Source: Legionella adelaidensis
GTDB lineage: Bacteria > Pseudomonadota > Gammaproteobacteria > Legionellales > Legionellaceae
DNA: 64,000 bases
Direction: 5' to 3'
Assembly (NCBI RefSeq): GCF_900637865.1
Contig: NZ_LR134418.1
Span: forward strand, 186,001-250,000
Part shown: in pieces, positions 31,769-41,839 of the stretch
Position numbering within the stretch: position 1 is the stretch's first letter
How the letters are laid out: each line of letters opens with the position of its first letter
The notes under the pieces: model-generated
The model's database searches: none
Told to the model about the DNA's origin: nothing
What the model saw: the letters and a program-made list of their open reading frames with translations, nothing else
Program-made: the position numbers and the translations under genes

Positions 31769-33394
31769 TTACGCTCCCTCAATACAGGTTTCCTGATAAT
31801 TAATAGCCACTTCCTGCAACGACTCTTTAATGGGCTGTTCAGGGTATCCCAGATCTTTCGCTGCTTGTAAAATTCCACAAGCTCCTTGCTCAAATGTGGT
31901 ATAGGGAGTCCAATAATTCATATTGGCCAATACCATTACATTAAACGCTTTTTTCGTATCCCAGTCGGGTTGATGTGCTAGCAAATAAAAAAAACGGTTA
32001 TAAACACCACTAGCAAAATGCACATCCAGGCCGGGATAGTATTGAGATGCATTATCAATGGACTTGCCGTCTAAACTGGGTTGATCCATAAAGCGAATAG
32101 CAGAATACCCGCTCTCCTTTTTAAAAATATCATTTCCAATTTTCCAGCTGTTATTTTTCAAAGCATAAAATTCAGCTGCTTGCGCCGCCATATCAGAAAA
32201 TGCTTCGTTAATAGCGCCAGATTGTCCATAGTATTGAAGATTAGAATGCTGTTCAGTAAATCCATGGCTAATTTCATGAGCACCAATACCAATGGAAACA
32301 AGCGGATACGTCATTGCATCGCCGTCCCCGAATGTCATTTCCTCCCCATCCCAAAAGGCATTCTCATATCCTTGGCCAAAATGAACCCGCATAACCAACT
32401 TCATAGGTGCATTGTTTCTCATTAAAGGATATTGTTTAAACCATTCCAGATACATTTGATTAATTACTTGGCCGGCATATAAAGCATCATTTGTTGGGGA
32501 ATAAGCACCATTTTCAAAGTCATAACCGTCGCCTTTATAGCCCGTCCAAAATACCTGGCGATTGTTTTGAACGACAGGGTTGCAATTAAACTTCATAGCT
32601 AGATTAGGCGCTTCATACTCATGCTTCATATCTACTACTTTTACGTTTTTGTTTTCCATATAACAAGTTGCGCTATTGTTATCACGTGAAAGAAGTAAAA
32701 AAGGAGCATTTACACCATAATGTACTTTTCGGTTAAGACTATTTCCGCCATAGCCCTGCCCTGTCACGAGGGAGGTAGCCGTCTTCATGTCGTTCCACTC
32801 AACAAAAGGAAGGAAGTTCTTTGCATTAAGTATTGCGGTAGGTTTTTCAGGGATAGCATAGTCTGACAATATCATTAAACTTACTTTATAAGCCCAATGG
32901 CCTTTTCCTTGCTCATCTATATATACAATTGGAGTAACCGCTTCTTTGATAATTTTACCATTCCCATGTTTGGCCTTAAATTTTTCCAAAGCGAGTGTAG
33001 TATTTTTAAGAAAACTTAACTTGGGAGAACCTAAGTCAGACTCTAATCCTTTGTAGAGTATGCCGGTCATTTTTGTATTTCCAGCATCCATTATGCTCTT
33101 GTCTTTGCTATGAAATATTGCATACCCTCCATACACAGGGAAATTAGCATACTCTTGGTGCATGCGAACATGAATTACGTTATTTTTATCTTTATTTTCC
33201 TTTAAATATTTAAGACTGTCTTTCGAAGCAATGCTTTTTACCGTCATGGTATTTTGTTTGGCAGCGGGCATTACTATTTGAAAGCTTTTTTGAATAGTTG
33301 CCAAATTCGTTTTATCTAAAGCTAAAGGTTGCGCCGAAAAGGCGGCAAAAGGAAGCCACAGCAATCCTAAAAAAAAGAATAAGTAATGTATCAT
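31769..33394 (-). CDS. proA: Secreted zinc metalloprotease, M4 family, ProA/Msp-like
   Basis: The 541-residue preproprotein has a signal peptide (YLFFFLGLLWLPFAAFSA) and an N-terminal propeptide with FTP/PepSY-like segments (to about residue 205). The catalytic domain has HEISH plus the downstream Glu in GAINEAFSD, and the His of DVHFASGVYN matches the thermolysin acid/base histidine. L. pneumophila ProA (major secretory protein) is 543 residues with the same layout. It would leave through type II secretion and digest host and bacterial proteins. The order aldolase - EEP - proA-like - aroQ-accB-accC-prmA looks conserved. Confidence 0.9.
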   Translation of the reverse strand: MIHYLFFFLGLLWLPFAAFSAQPLALDKTNLATIQKSFQIVMPAAKQNTMTVKSIASKDSLKYLKENKDKNNVIHVRMHQEYANFPVYGGYAIFHSKDKSIMDAGNTKMTGILYKGLESDLGSPKLSFLKNTTLALEKFKAKHGNGKIIKEAVTPIVYIDEQGKGHWAYKVSLMILSDYAIPEKPTAILNAKNFLPFVEWNDMKTATSLVTGQGYGGNSLNRKVHYGVNAPFLLLSRDNNSATCYMENKNVKVVDMKHEYEAPNLAMKFNCNPVVQNNRQVFWTGYKGDGYDFENGAYSPTNDALYAGQVINQMYLEWFKQYPLMRNNAPMKLVMRVHFGQGYENAFWDGEEMTFGDGDAMTYPLVSIGIGAHEISHGFTEQHSNLQYYGQSGAINEAFSDMAAQAAEFYALKNNSWKIGNDIFKKESGYSAIRFMDQPSLDGKSIDNASQYYPGLDVHFASGVYNRFFYLLAHQPDWDTKKAFNVMVLANMNYWTPYTTFEQGACGILQAAKDLGYPEQPIKESLQEVAINYQETCIEGA

Positions 33395-33638
33395 TTTTTA
33401 CTCCTAAGAATAAAAATTCAGCTGCCAAATAGGCGTTTATGATACTCTTTTGTGCAAAAATTAGCGAGTTTATAAAAAATCCAGAAGCAAATACCTTCAT
33501 CCACAAAGCGGATGGTAAATTCAATTTCTAACAAACTTAGTGGAAAACTTGCAGTGATCTTGCCGATATCCTCTTACATGTAGACATAAATATTGAAATA
33601 AGGCAAAATTGCTCCAAGTTTGAATAATTTCTTCTTCA

Positions 33639-34067
33639 ATGAAAAAAATATTGGTTTTGCATGGCCCTAACCTTAATTTGCTTGGAACACGTCAGCCCAA
33701 TGTGTACGGTTCGACTACATTAGATGACGTAAATCGCCAATTAAACAGTAAAGCCCGGGAGCTAGGTTTCGAGCTCTTTGCTAAACAAAGTAATTATGAA
33801 GGGGAGTTAGTTGAAATCGTTCATCAGGCAGCGATTGATAAAGTAGATTACATTATCATTAATCCCGCAGCATACACGCATACAAGTATTGCTTTACGTG
33901 ATGCTTTATTAGCCGTTCAAATTCCTTTTTTTGAAGTGCATATCAGTAACATTCATGCACGAGAAGTCTTTCGCCATAAATCCTTTTTTTCAGATATTGC
34001 GCAAGGTGTAATTAGCGGTTTTGGAACAAATGGATATTTGTTGGCGTTATTAGCCATTTCATTTTAG
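33639..34067 (+). CDS. aroQ: 3-dehydroquinate dehydratase, type II
   Basis: The 142-residue protein has [18 protein letters not shown] at the N-terminus (catalytic Arg and Tyr loop), [16 protein letters not shown] with the substrate-binding Asn and the general-acid His in the [16 protein letters not shown] stretch. It makes 3-dehydroshikimate in the shikimate pathway. It is first of a co-directional run aroQ-accB-accC-prmA, the usual order in gammaproteobacteria. Confidence 0.96.
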   Translation: MKKILVLHGPNLNLLGTRQPNVYGSTTLDDVNRQLNSKARELGFELFAKQSNYEGELVEIVHQAAIDKVDYIIINPAAYTHTSIALRDALLAVQIPFFEVHISNIHAREVFRHKSFFSDIAQGVISGFGTNGYLLALLAISF

Positions 34068-34086
34068 TTAAAGAGAGTCATTATCA

Positions 34087-34554
34087 ATGGATATTCGCAA
34101 AATTAAAAAACTCATTGAGTTATTAGATGAAACCGGAATTTCGGAAATTGAAATTAAAGAAGGAGAAGAGTCTTTACGTTTGAGCCGTTATACCACGAAC
34201 GAACCAGCCCACCCACGTGTCGTGGCTCATCATGTTCCCGTTTCTGCACCAGCACACCCTCACGTAGCCACCCCTGCTCATGTAACAGAAAGTAAACCGC
34301 AGGAAAAACAAATTCCAGGCCATAAAGTCAAAGCGCCTATGGTGGGAACTATGTATACCTCCCCTTCACCAGAAGCAGCGCCTTTTGTGACAGTCGGTCA
34401 AAAAGTAAAAGTTGGTGATACCTTGTGTATCATTGAAGCGATGAAAATGTTCAATGAAATTGAAGCCGATCGTGCTGGAACTATTTCTGCCATTTTGGTA
34501 AACAATGGCGAGCCTGTTGAATATGATCAGCCTTTATTTGTCATACAAGACTAG
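34087..34554 (+). CDS. accB: Biotin carboxyl carrier protein of acetyl-CoA carboxylase
   Basis: The 155-residue protein has an N-terminal helix, a His/Pro/Ala-rich linker (residues ~45-75, [19 protein letters not shown]), and a C-terminal biotinyl domain with EAMKMFNEI, whose Lys carries biotin. It shuttles carboxyl groups between AccC and the carboxyltransferase. It is followed by accC after 8 bases. Confidence 0.97.
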   Translation: MDIRKIKKLIELLDETGISEIEIKEGEESLRLSRYTTNEPAHPRVVAHHVPVSAPAHPHVATPAHVTESKPQEKQIPGHKVKAPMVGTMYTSPSPEAAPFVTVGQKVKVGDTLCIIEAMKMFNEIEADRAGTISAILVNNGEPVEYDQPLFVIQD

Positions 34555-34562
34555 GGGCCGTT

Positions 34563-35912
34563 ATGTTTAGTAAAATAGTTATTGCTAATCGCGGCGAAAT
34601 TGCTTTACGTATTTTGCGTGCTTGTAAAGAAATGGGCATTCAAACGGTTGCCGTACATTCTGATGTAGATAAAGATTTATTACATGTCCGTCTTGCTGAT
34701 GAAACCGTTTGCATAGGCCCTGCCCCCTCCCAAAAAAGCTATTTAAATATCCCTGCAATTATTTCTGCAGCAGAAATTACGGATGCCGTAGCTATTCATC
34801 CGGGGTATGGTTTTCTTTCTGAAAATGCAGACTTTGCCGATATTGTAGAGCAAAGTGGTTTTGTATTTATTGGCCCGCGGGGTGAGACTATCCGTTTAAT
34901 GGGCGATAAAGTTTCTGCCATTGCCGCTATGAAAAAAGCCGGGGTTCCTTGCGTACCGGGTTCTGATGGCCCTTTATCAGAAGATGACGCATTAAATTTA
35001 AAATTAGGAAAAGAAATTGGCTACCCCGTTATTATTAAAGCAGCTGGCGGAGGTGGTGGACGCGGCATGCGCGTAGTGCACACTGAATCCAACCTACTTA
35101 ATGCAATTGCCCTCACCCGTAGTGAGGCGAAAGCTGCGTTTAATAATCCCATAGTTTACATGGAAAAATTTTTAGAAAATCCCAGACACATTGAGTTTCA
35201 AGTCCTTGGCGATGGCCATGGTAATGCCATTCATCTTGGCGAACGTGATTGCTCCATGCAACGCCGTCATCAAAAAGTGGTGGAAGAAGCTCCAGCGCCC
35301 GGTATTTCCACTAAGTTGCGTCAAGAAATCGGTGAAAGAGTGGTTCAAGCATGTAAAGAGCTACAATACCGTGGTGCAGGAACTTTTGAGTTTTTATATC
35401 AAGACGGATGCTTTTATTTCATAGAAATGAATACCCGTATACAAGTAGAACACCCGGTTACCGAAATGATTACTGGGTTCGATCTCATTAAAGCCCAAAT
35501 TAAAGTGGCCAGTGGTATGCCTTTTGATTACAAACAAAGTGATGTCAATTTGCGAGGTCATGCGATTGAATGCCGTATTAATGCTGAAGATGCGCGAACA
35601 TTTATGCCCTCACCAGGAACGATAAAGTTATTACATCAACCCGGTGGGCCTGGCATTCGTTTTGACTCTCACATTTATAGCAGTTATACAGTTCCTCCGA
35701 ATTACGATTCCATGATTGGAAAACTGATTAGTTACGGGGAAACACGTGAGGAAGCCCTCTGTAGAATGCGCAATGCCCTTGATGAAATTATTGTGGATGG
35801 GATTAAAACCAATATTGAATTACATCAACGCATAATGCACGACAAAGCATTTATGGAGGGTGGAACAAACATCCATTACCTGGAAAAAATGTTAAAGGAA
35901 TCGAATGTTTGA
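34563..35912 (+). CDS. accC: Biotin carboxylase subunit of acetyl-CoA carboxylase
   Basis: The 449-residue ATP-grasp enzyme begins [20 protein letters not shown], has the glycine-rich loop [13 protein letters not shown], and the catalytic stretch [15 protein letters not shown]. Length and motifs match AccC. Its 3' end overlaps prmA by 8 bases. Confidence 0.98.
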   Translation: MFSKIVIANRGEIALRILRACKEMGIQTVAVHSDVDKDLLHVRLADETVCIGPAPSQKSYLNIPAIISAAEITDAVAIHPGYGFLSENADFADIVEQSGFVFIGPRGETIRLMGDKVSAIAAMKKAGVPCVPGSDGPLSEDDALNLKLGKEIGYPVIIKAAGGGGGRGMRVVHTESNLLNAIALTRSEAKAAFNNPIVYMEKFLENPRHIEFQVLGDGHGNAIHLGERDCSMQRRHQKVVEEAPAPGISTKLRQEIGERVVQACKELQYRGAGTFEFLYQDGCFYFIEMNTRIQVEHPVTEMITGFDLIKAQIKVASGMPFDYKQSDVNLRGHAIECRINAEDARTFMPSPGTIKLLHQPGGPGIRFDSHIYSSYTVPPNYDSMIGKLISYGETREEALCRMRNALDEIIVDGIKTNIELHQRIMHDKAFMEGGTNIHYLEKMLKESNV

Positions 35913-36762
35913 ACTTCAAGTTAGCTCCCCTGAATCCCACGCCGAACCCCTTTGTGCTCTTTTAGAGTCCTTGGGGGCTCTTTCCATTACCATGACAGAC
36001 AAGCATGATCACCCAATTCTAGAACCGGAGTTAGGCACCTCGCCACTTTGGCCTGAGGTGGTTATCAATGCACTCTTTGAGGATATCCACCAGGCACAAT
36101 TCGCCCAACAGATGATTGAGCAACAATCAGAACATCCTGAAATGGTCATTAAAGAAATTCAGGAGCAAGATTGGGAACGTACTTGTCTGGTAGATTTTAA
36201 ACCTTTGCAATTTGGCGACCATTTATGGGTTTGTCCTTCCTGGACCGCACCTCCTGATCCTAACGCTACTAATCTTATATTGGATCCGGGACTAGCGTTT
36301 GGCACAGGCAATCATCAAACTACCGCCTTATGCTTAAAATGGCTAGGTAATCACTCTGTAAAGGAATTAGAGGTTATTGATTATGGGTGCGGTTCAGGTA
36401 TTTTAGCTCTAGCAGCTCTAAAGTTGCACGCTAAAAAAGTATATGCCGTAGATATTGACCCCCAAGCATTAATTGCCACTGAAAATAACGCTCAATCAAA
36501 TAACTTATTATGTGATTCATTATTCATAGGCAAACCAGATGAATTAAAGAAACCGGTAGATTTAATTCTGGCAAATATCTTACTAGGACCACTCATTGAA
36601 CTGCGTTTTCGTTTGAAAGAACTATTAAAACCAGGGGGACTATTAGTAGTTTCAGGGATTTTAGAAGAACAAATAAATGAATTGAAAAATGCTTATGAAG
36701 GCGTTTTTACTCCGCTTGAAGAAAATGTACAAGAAGGATGGGCTTTAATAGGTTGGGCCTAG
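35905..36762 (+). CDS. prmA: Ribosomal protein L11 methyltransferase
   Basis: The 285-residue protein has an N-terminal substrate domain and a SAM-binding domain with [14 protein letters not shown] and [14 protein letters not shown]. It trimethylates L11. Translation is coupled to accC by overlap. Its last codons lie inside a palindrome at 36,747-36,776. Confidence 0.95.
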   Translation: MFELQVSSPESHAEPLCALLESLGALSITMTDKHDHPILEPELGTSPLWPEVVINALFEDIHQAQFAQQMIEQQSEHPEMVIKEIQEQDWERTCLVDFKPLQFGDHLWVCPSWTAPPDPNATNLILDPGLAFGTGNHQTTALCLKWLGNHSVKELEVIDYGCGSGILALAALKLHAKKVYAVDIDPQALIATENNAQSNNLLCDSLFIGKPDELKKPVDLILANILLGPLIELRFRLKELLKPGGLLVVSGILEEQINELKNAYEGVFTPLEENVQEGWALIGWA

Positions 36763-36776
36763 AGGCCCGACCTATT
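36747..36776. terminator. Palindrome at the prmA/mdh convergent junction
   Basis: AATAGGTTGGGCCT and AGGCCCGACCTATT form a 14-bp stem with one G-T pair and a 2-base loop. It overlaps the prmA stop and could terminate both convergent transcripts, although no T-run follows. The AGGTTGGGCC core is shared with the 27,488 repeat family. Confidence 0.6.
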
Positions 36777-36784
36777 AGTCTAAA

Positions 36785-37804
36785 TTAATCCAATAATCCC
36801 AATGATTTAACCATATCTCTTTCTTGACGCAACTCATTCAAAGTTTCTTCAAACTTACCACGGCTATAATCATTAAATTCCAAACCTTCAATAACATTCA
36901 CTACACCATGCTCAAGACCAATATTACGTACTAATCCATGCTCTCGACGGCAAGGGAAGGAGAAAATTAATCCTTCATCAACGCCATATTCTCCTTTCGA
37001 GCAAAGGGAAACAGAAAACGATTCGCCAGGTACTGTATCTTTCACTAAATGATTTACGCCTACTACAACACCATTGGCGGCGGAGGCAGCAGAAGAAGAT
37101 CCGCGGGCTTTAATCACAGCTGCACCACGTTGTTGAATCATAGGAACAAAGGTATTTCTTAACCAGTCTTCATCATCTATAACTTTAGCTGCTGAAATAC
37201 CATTGATTTTAGTATTATAAAAATCAGGGAATTGCGTAGAAGAATGATTTCCCCAAACAGTCATTTGGGTAACGCAGGTAACATCTACTCCCGCTTTTTT
37301 TGCTAATTGCGTGCGTGCGCGTAATTCATCTAGTGTAGTCATCGCATAGAATCGATCATCTGGAACATCTTTAGCATGGTGCTTGGCAATTAAACAATTG
37401 GTATTGCAAGGGTTACCCACTACAAATACACGCACATCATCACTAGCGAAATCATTAATAGCTCGTCCTTGATTAATGAAAATACCACCATTAATTTGTA
37501 AGAGATCAGAGCGTTCCATGCCTTGTTTGCGAGGCACAGACCCCACTAATAAAGCCCAATTTACCCCATCCATTCCCGTTTTCAGGTCAGAAGTACAAAC
37601 TACGCGTTTCAACAGTGGAAAAGCACAATCGTCTAATTCCATGGCAACGCCTTCCAAAACAGGCATTGTTTGCTCTAGTTCAATTAAATGCAATTCCACA
37701 TCGGTCTCAGGTCCAAACATTTGTCCTGAAGCAATTCGGAATAACAAGGCATAGCCAATTTGACCTGCCGCCCCGGTTACTGCAACGCGTACTCTATTGT
37801 TCAT
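36785..37804 (-). CDS. mdh: Malate dehydrogenase, cytosolic-type
   Basis: The 339-residue NAD enzyme has the Rossmann loop [19 protein letters not shown] and the conserved [16 protein letters not shown]. The catalytic His is in [12 protein letters not shown]. This matches the cytoplasmic/plant-cytosol branch (longer than the 312-residue E. coli type). It interconverts malate and oxaloacetate. It is a single gene between prmA (convergent) and hemW (divergent). Confidence 0.95.
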   Translation of the reverse strand: MNNRVRVAVTGAAGQIGYALLFRIASGQMFGPETDVELHLIELEQTMPVLEGVAMELDDCAFPLLKRVVCTSDLKTGMDGVNWALLVGSVPRKQGMERSDLLQINGGIFINQGRAINDFASDDVRVFVVGNPCNTNCLIAKHHAKDVPDDRFYAMTTLDELRARTQLAKKAGVDVTCVTQMTVWGNHSSTQFPDFYNTKINGISAAKVIDDEDWLRNTFVPMIQQRGAAVIKARGSSSAASAANGVVVGVNHLVKDTVPGESFSVSLCSKGEYGVDEGLIFSFPCRREHGLVRNIGLEHGVVNVIEGLEFNDYSRGKFEETLNELRQERDMVKSLGLLD

Positions 37805-37875
37805 ATTTTATCCTCAACTTTTGTAACTTATGGTATATTACCTTTATCTAACAAACCAGTCTTGTTTTTACATTC

Positions 37876-39012
37876 ATGATTCCCTTGTCACTTTATATTC
37901 ATATTCCCTGGTGTATTCAAAAATGTCCTTATTGTGACTTTAACTCGCATAAAAGCCCTTCGCAATTACCGGAGATGGAATATGTGGCTGCATTAGTTGC
38001 TGATTTAAGACATGATTTGGAACACTTTACGCTCAATAAGCCCACCATTAATACCATTTTTATAGGCGGAGGTACACCGAGCTTATTATCTGGCGAAGCA
38101 TACCATCAGTTATTTTTAGAGTTAAATAAAATAGTAACTATCCCTGCAGGCACGGAGATTACGTTAGAAGCCAATCCGGGAACCGTAGAGCAAAAACGTT
38201 TCCAGAATTATCGCGAATTAGGAATTAATCGCCTTTCTTTGGGAATTCAAAGTTTTCATGCCAAGCATTTAAAAGCCTTGGGTCGCATTCATGATGATAC
38301 CCAAGCGCATAAAGCAATTGAGAGCGCCAGAAAAGCAGGATTTACAAATATTAATTTAGATATAATGCACAGTCTTCCCCATCAAACCCAAGCCGAGGGG
38401 ATAGCCGATTTAAGAACTGCCATTCGTCATCAACCAGAGCATATTTCCTGGTATCAACTCACCCTAGAGCCCAATACAGTTTTCTATAAGACAGCGCCAC
38501 CCCTTCCAGAAGAAGAACTGACCTTTCACTTGGAAGAAGAAGGTTTCTCTTTATTAAAAGAGCATGATTACACACGTTATGAAATTTCTGCTTTTTGCAA
38601 ACCGCAAAAGCATGCTTCGCATAATCTTAACTATTGGCAATTTGGTGATTATTTAGGAATCGGGGCAGGAGCTCATGGAAAAATTACAAAGGACAGGAAA
38701 GTGTATCGCACGCAAAAACATCGTATACCAAGAGATTACCTTTCTAAAGACAAGCCTTTTTTAACTCACTGCGAAAAAATAGATAAAGAAAATTTGCTAT
38801 TTGAGTTCATGCTCAATACTACTCGTTTAGAAAACCCTATCGCTAATGAATTATTTACAGCAACCACGGGAGGGGACTTCAGCGAGCTGTTTAGCAAATT
38901 AAACCAGGCGAAAGTGAAAGGTTTAATTGATTGCCGGGAAACGCACTGGCAAGTAACTAAACTTGGAAGAAAATTCACTAACGACCTCCAGGCATTATTT
39001 TTGCCCGACTAG
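37876..39012 (+). CDS. hemW: Radical SAM heme chaperone HemW
   Basis: The 378-residue protein begins LSLYIHIPWCIQKCPYCDF, giving the radical-SAM cysteine triad CIQKCPYC plus the extra conserved Phe. The SAM motif FIGGGTPSLL and a C-terminal HemN-like domain follow. HemW binds heme and is often misannotated as coproporphyrinogen oxidase; the missing N-terminal HemN features support HemW. Confidence 0.93.
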   Translation: MIPLSLYIHIPWCIQKCPYCDFNSHKSPSQLPEMEYVAALVADLRHDLEHFTLNKPTINTIFIGGGTPSLLSGEAYHQLFLELNKIVTIPAGTEITLEANPGTVEQKRFQNYRELGINRLSLGIQSFHAKHLKALGRIHDDTQAHKAIESARKAGFTNINLDIMHSLPHQTQAEGIADLRTAIRHQPEHISWYQLTLEPNTVFYKTAPPLPEEELTFHLEEEGFSLLKEHDYTRYEISAFCKPQKHASHNLNYWQFGDYLGIGAGAHGKITKDRKVYRTQKHRIPRDYLSKDKPFLTHCEKIDKENLLFEFMLNTTRLENPIANELFTATTGGDFSELFSKLNQAKVKGLIDCRETHWQVTKLGRKFTNDLQALFLPD

Positions 39013-39043
39013 GAAAATTTTCCCAATTTACTTTATACTCAAT

Positions 39044-39073
39044 TACTTCAAAATGCGGAAGTATCTTGGGTAT
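39044..39073. repeat. Fragment of the 18.3-kb repeat end
   Basis: TACTTCAAAATGC followed by GGAAGTATCTTGGGTA. Both halves match the terminal sequence of the 160-bp repeat (CCCAAGATACTTCAAAATGC), here folded into an inverted pair. It may be a solo end left by deletion of the middle. Confidence 0.65.
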
Positions 39074-39106
39074 ATTTTCAGATAATAAAAAAAATTGGAG
39101 AAAAGA

Positions 39107-39835
39107 ATGGTCTGGGTAGCACTTATTGTTTGCGTATTGGTAGGTTATCTCGTAGGCTCCGTATGCTCCGCCGTTATTGTAAGTAAAATCTTTGCCCTCC
39201 CAGATCCCCGTTTAGAGGGTTCACAAAATCCTGGAGCCACTAACGTATTGCGTTTAGCAGGGAAAAAATATGCCGTTATTGTTCTTTTAGCAGATTTATT
39301 AAAAGGTTTGCTACCTGTCCTACTGGCTAAATTAATTGGAGCAAACGAGTTTATTCAAGCCTGCACATGCTTTGCCGCCGTATTTGGCCATATGTATCCT
39401 GTCTTTTTTGATTTTAAGGGAGGGAAAGGCGTTGCGACTACTTTAGGCGGATTATTGGCACTTAATTTTATATTAGGTGTTATGGTCATTGCTACCTGGC
39501 TTATTATTGCTAATTTTACCCGTTACTCTTCTTTTGCTTCCATTGTATCGGTAATTTTCATGCCTTTTTATTCTATTTATATTTTTAAAGGACTTTATGT
39601 CTTCAGCCCCCTCTTTTTCATTACGGTTTTTGTTCTATTTAAACACCGAAATAACATCACCCGCCTGATAGATGGTACAGAATCTAAAATTGTTTTTCGT
39701 CGGCATGGTTCTTTAAAAAATCCAGAACCCATTGAAATTGCGGAGGAAGTTACTCATCTCGATGAGCCTGCGATAGTAACCCCAAAAAAAACACGCGCCA
39801 AAAGAGCACCTAGACGCGTCAAGAAAAGCACTTAA
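39107..39835 (+). CDS. plsY: Glycerol-3-phosphate acyltransferase PlsY
   Basis: The protein is about 242 residues from the ATG at 39107, preceded by GGAGA; a TTG at 39095 is in frame but less likely. It has five to six membrane helices with the PlsY motifs [22 protein letters not shown] and, near the C-terminus, KHRNNITRL. It transfers acyl from acyl-phosphate to glycerol-3-phosphate. The last ~45 residues form an unusual acidic then Lys/Arg-rich tail ([15 protein letters not shown]) beyond the usual family end near 200. Confidence 0.93.
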   Translation: MVWVALIVCVLVGYLVGSVCSAVIVSKIFALPDPRLEGSQNPGATNVLRLAGKKYAVIVLLADLLKGLLPVLLAKLIGANEFIQACTCFAAVFGHMYPVFFDFKGGKGVATTLGGLLALNFILGVMVIATWLIIANFTRYSSFASIVSVIFMPFYSIYIFKGLYVFSPLFFITVFVLFKHRNNITRLIDGTESKIVFRRHGSLKNPEPIEIAEEVTHLDEPAIVTPKKTRAKRAPRRVKKST

Positions 39836-40845
39836 GATAAAGGCCAACGGGCCTTTACTTGAATGCTTAAGTTCTGATCTTTTTTGTTTTGCAATAAATG
39901 TAAGCAACCTGCATAAGCAACCATTGCCCCATTATCTGTACAGAATTCAATGCGGGGAAAAAATACGTGACCGCCTAAATGTTTCATTTCTTTTTCCAGT
40001 GAGGCTCGCAATGCACGATTTGCGCCGACTCCACCGGCCACTATTAGCGTATTAATTCCTTCTTGTTCAATAGCGCGTTTACACTTTATAAGCAGTGTGG
40101 CAATCACGGCATCCTGGAACGCCTTGGCTATAGCTACCTGCGCGTCCTTATTTTTAAGACTATTATTCCATGCATTCAGTGCATGTGTTTTTAAGCCGCT
40201 GAAACTAAAATCCAAACCCGGTCTATCTGTCATAGGTCTTGGGAATGCAGGAATAACGACAGGGTTCGTTGCAGTGTACTCATCTGCCATTGCTGCCAGT
40301 TTGGGACCACCGGGATACTCAAACCCCATTACTTTTGCCGTTTTATCGAAAGCCTCCCCTACCGCATCATCTAAAGTATCTCCTAGTAAGGAATAATTGC
40401 CTAAAGAGTGTGCGGCTAACAATTGCGTATGGCCACCGGAAACCAGCAAGACTAAAAAAGGGAAGCGAATTTCAGGAAAATTAATTTGTGCGGCCAGCAA
40501 ATGTGCTTCTAAATGATGCGTAGCTATTGCCGGGATATTTAAAGCATACGCTAAAGCTTTCGCAAAACTTGCACCCGTTAATAGAGCACCGATTAACCCA
40601 GGCCCTGCGGTATAAGCAATGGCATCGATATCACTTTTTGTAATACCTGCCTGATTAAGCACTTCATCAACCAGAGGAATTAAATACTTAACATGATCCC
40701 TGGAGGCCAACTCCGGTACAACCCCCCCAAACTGTTTATGTAAAGCGATCTGTGAATAAAGTGCGTTAGCAAGTAACCCCTGCTCCGAATCATATACCGC
40801 GACGCCTGTTTCATCACAAGAAGTCTCTATTCCCAATACGCGCAC
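39832..40845 (-). CDS. tsaD: tRNA N6-threonylcarbamoyladenosine transferase subunit TsaD
   Basis: The protein is 337 residues from a GTG start at 40845 ([13 protein letters not shown]), preceded by GGGGT at good spacing. The frame continues upstream to 40953 but those residues are not family-like, and 337 is the usual length. The metal-binding HHLEAH is near residue 112, followed by VSGGHTQL and a C-terminal GGVGANRAL. It completes t6A37 in ANN-decoding tRNAs. Its 3' end overlaps plsY by 4 bases on the opposite strand. It is divergent from rpsU, the common order. Confidence 0.95.
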   Translation of the reverse strand: MRVLGIETSCDETGVAVYDSEQGLLANALYSQIALHKQFGGVVPELASRDHVKYLIPLVDEVLNQAGITKSDIDAIAYTAGPGLIGALLTGASFAKALAYALNIPAIATHHLEAHLLAAQINFPEIRFPFLVLLVSGGHTQLLAAHSLGNYSLLGDTLDDAVGEAFDKTAKVMGFEYPGGPKLAAMADEYTATNPVVIPAFPRPMTDRPGLDFSFSGLKTHALNAWNNSLKNKDAQVAIAKAFQDAVIATLLIKCKRAIEQEGINTLIVAGGVGANRALRASLEKEMKHLGGHVFFPRIEFCTDNGAMVAYAGCLHLLQNKKDQNLSIQVKARWPLS

Positions 40846-40917
40846 AAGTACCCCGCTAAAAAATAAAGGATCAATTATACTGTAACTCGCTTCTATTACT
40901 GAAGAGCTAATAGAATT

Positions 40918-40994
40918 GTAGCCTGATTGTTTGTAACCAGGTTTTATAACCAACCAAGCCTAAAATAAACCTGGTTGGCAAGCAACCAAGCTAC
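40918..40994. repeat. Dispersed palindrome (copy 4), two inverted units
   Basis: GTAGCCTGATTGTTTG... at 40,918-40,943 and the inverse unit ending GCAACCAAGCTAC at 40,968-40,994 face each other around an AT-rich centre. Each unit is an imperfect relative of the 27,908 copy. It lies in the tsaD-rpsU divergent spacer, upstream of the rpsU promoter. Confidence 0.75.
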
Positions 40995-41062
40995 CCAATT
41001 TTCACTCACACAGTCCACTATGAGGGTGATTTTTTATTCGCTCAATAAACTAACGAATAAAC

Positions 41063-41091
41063 TTGACGATTGTTTCTTCCAGCACTACAAT
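41063..41091 (+). promoter_or_regulatory. Sigma-70 promoter of the rpsU-yqeY-dnaG-rpoD operon
   Basis: TTGACG (41063-41068), a 17-base spacer, TACAAT (41086-41091). Only one mismatch per hexamer. The start point would be about 35 bases before rpsU. Confidence 0.8.
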
Positions 41092-41132
41092 TGCCCACCT
41101 ATTGTTATAAATATATTAAGAGGAACTATTGC

Positions 41133-41360
41133 ATGCCTACCGTTCGCGTGAAAGAAGGCGAAAATCCAGAATACGCATTACGTCGCTTTAAGCGTTCTTG
41201 TGAAAAAGCAGGTATTTTAACTGAATTACGCCGTCGTGAGTTTTATGAAAAACCCACTGCTGAACGTAAACGTAAACAAGCTGCTGCTGTTAAGCGTCAT
41301 CTTAAGAAATTATCTCGTGATACTTCTGCTAAAAGACCTGTGAAACACCGTCGTAAATAA
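41133..41360 (+). CDS. rpsU: 30S ribosomal protein S21
   Basis: The protein is 75 residues from the ATG at 41133, preceded by AAGAGGAA. It has the S21 sequence [20 protein letters not shown] and a basic C-terminus. The frame opens upstream at 41070 but that segment overlaps the promoter. It is first in the macromolecular-synthesis operon. Confidence 0.96.
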   Translation: MPTVRVKEGENPEYALRRFKRSCEKAGILTELRRREFYEKPTAERKRKQAAAVKRHLKKLSRDTSAKRPVKHRRK

Positions 41361-41362
41361 TT

Positions 41363-41821
41363 ATGACTATCAAAGAACGTATCAACAACGATTTAAAAGA
41401 TGCAATGCGTGCCAAAGACAAGAAAAAATTGGAAGCATTGCGTCTTATTACTGCTGCAATCAAGCAAATTGAAGTTGATGAACGTATTGAAGTCGATGAT
41501 ACGCGCATGTTAGTCATTTTAGACAAAATGGCTAAACAACGTAATGAATCTCTTACCCAATTTAAAGCCGCTGGGCGTGATGATTTAGTCGCTCAAGAAC
41601 AATTCGAGCTCGACATAATTAAAGCATACCTCCCTGAGCCGCTATCTGAAGAAGAAATAAACCAATTAATTGAAGAGGCCATTCTCTCTTCTGCCGCCAA
41701 ACAAATGAGTGATATGGGTAAAGTAATGGCAGAATTGAAGCCCAAATTACAAGGGCGTGCAGATATGGCAAAAGTAAGTGCATTAATCAAAGCAAAATTA
41801 AGTCAGCTTTCCATTTCTTAA
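41363..41821 (+). CDS. YqeY/GatB-like tRNA amidotransferase-domain protein
   Basis: The 152-residue helical protein matches the YqeY family (MTIKERINNDLKDAMRAKDKKK near the start, later YLPEPLSEEEINQLIEE and MGKVMAELKPKLQGRADMAKVSALIK). It corresponds to the GatB tail domain as a stand-alone protein. Its cellular role is not established. It sits 2 bases after rpsU, inside the operon, a position it holds in several gammaproteobacteria but not E. coli. Confidence 0.9.
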   Translation: MTIKERINNDLKDAMRAKDKKKLEALRLITAAIKQIEVDERIEVDDTRMLVILDKMAKQRNESLTQFKAAGRDDLVAQEQFELDIIKAYLPEPLSEEEINQLIEEAILSSAAKQMSDMGKVMAELKPKLQGRADMAKVSALIKAKLSQLSIS

Positions 41822-41839
41822 ACCAATGAGCGGCCTCCT

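Noticed and set aside
40846-40953. N-terminal extension of TsaD
   Set aside because: The extra 36 residues are not family-like; the GTG at 40845 has a Shine-Dalgarno and gives the usual 337 residues.
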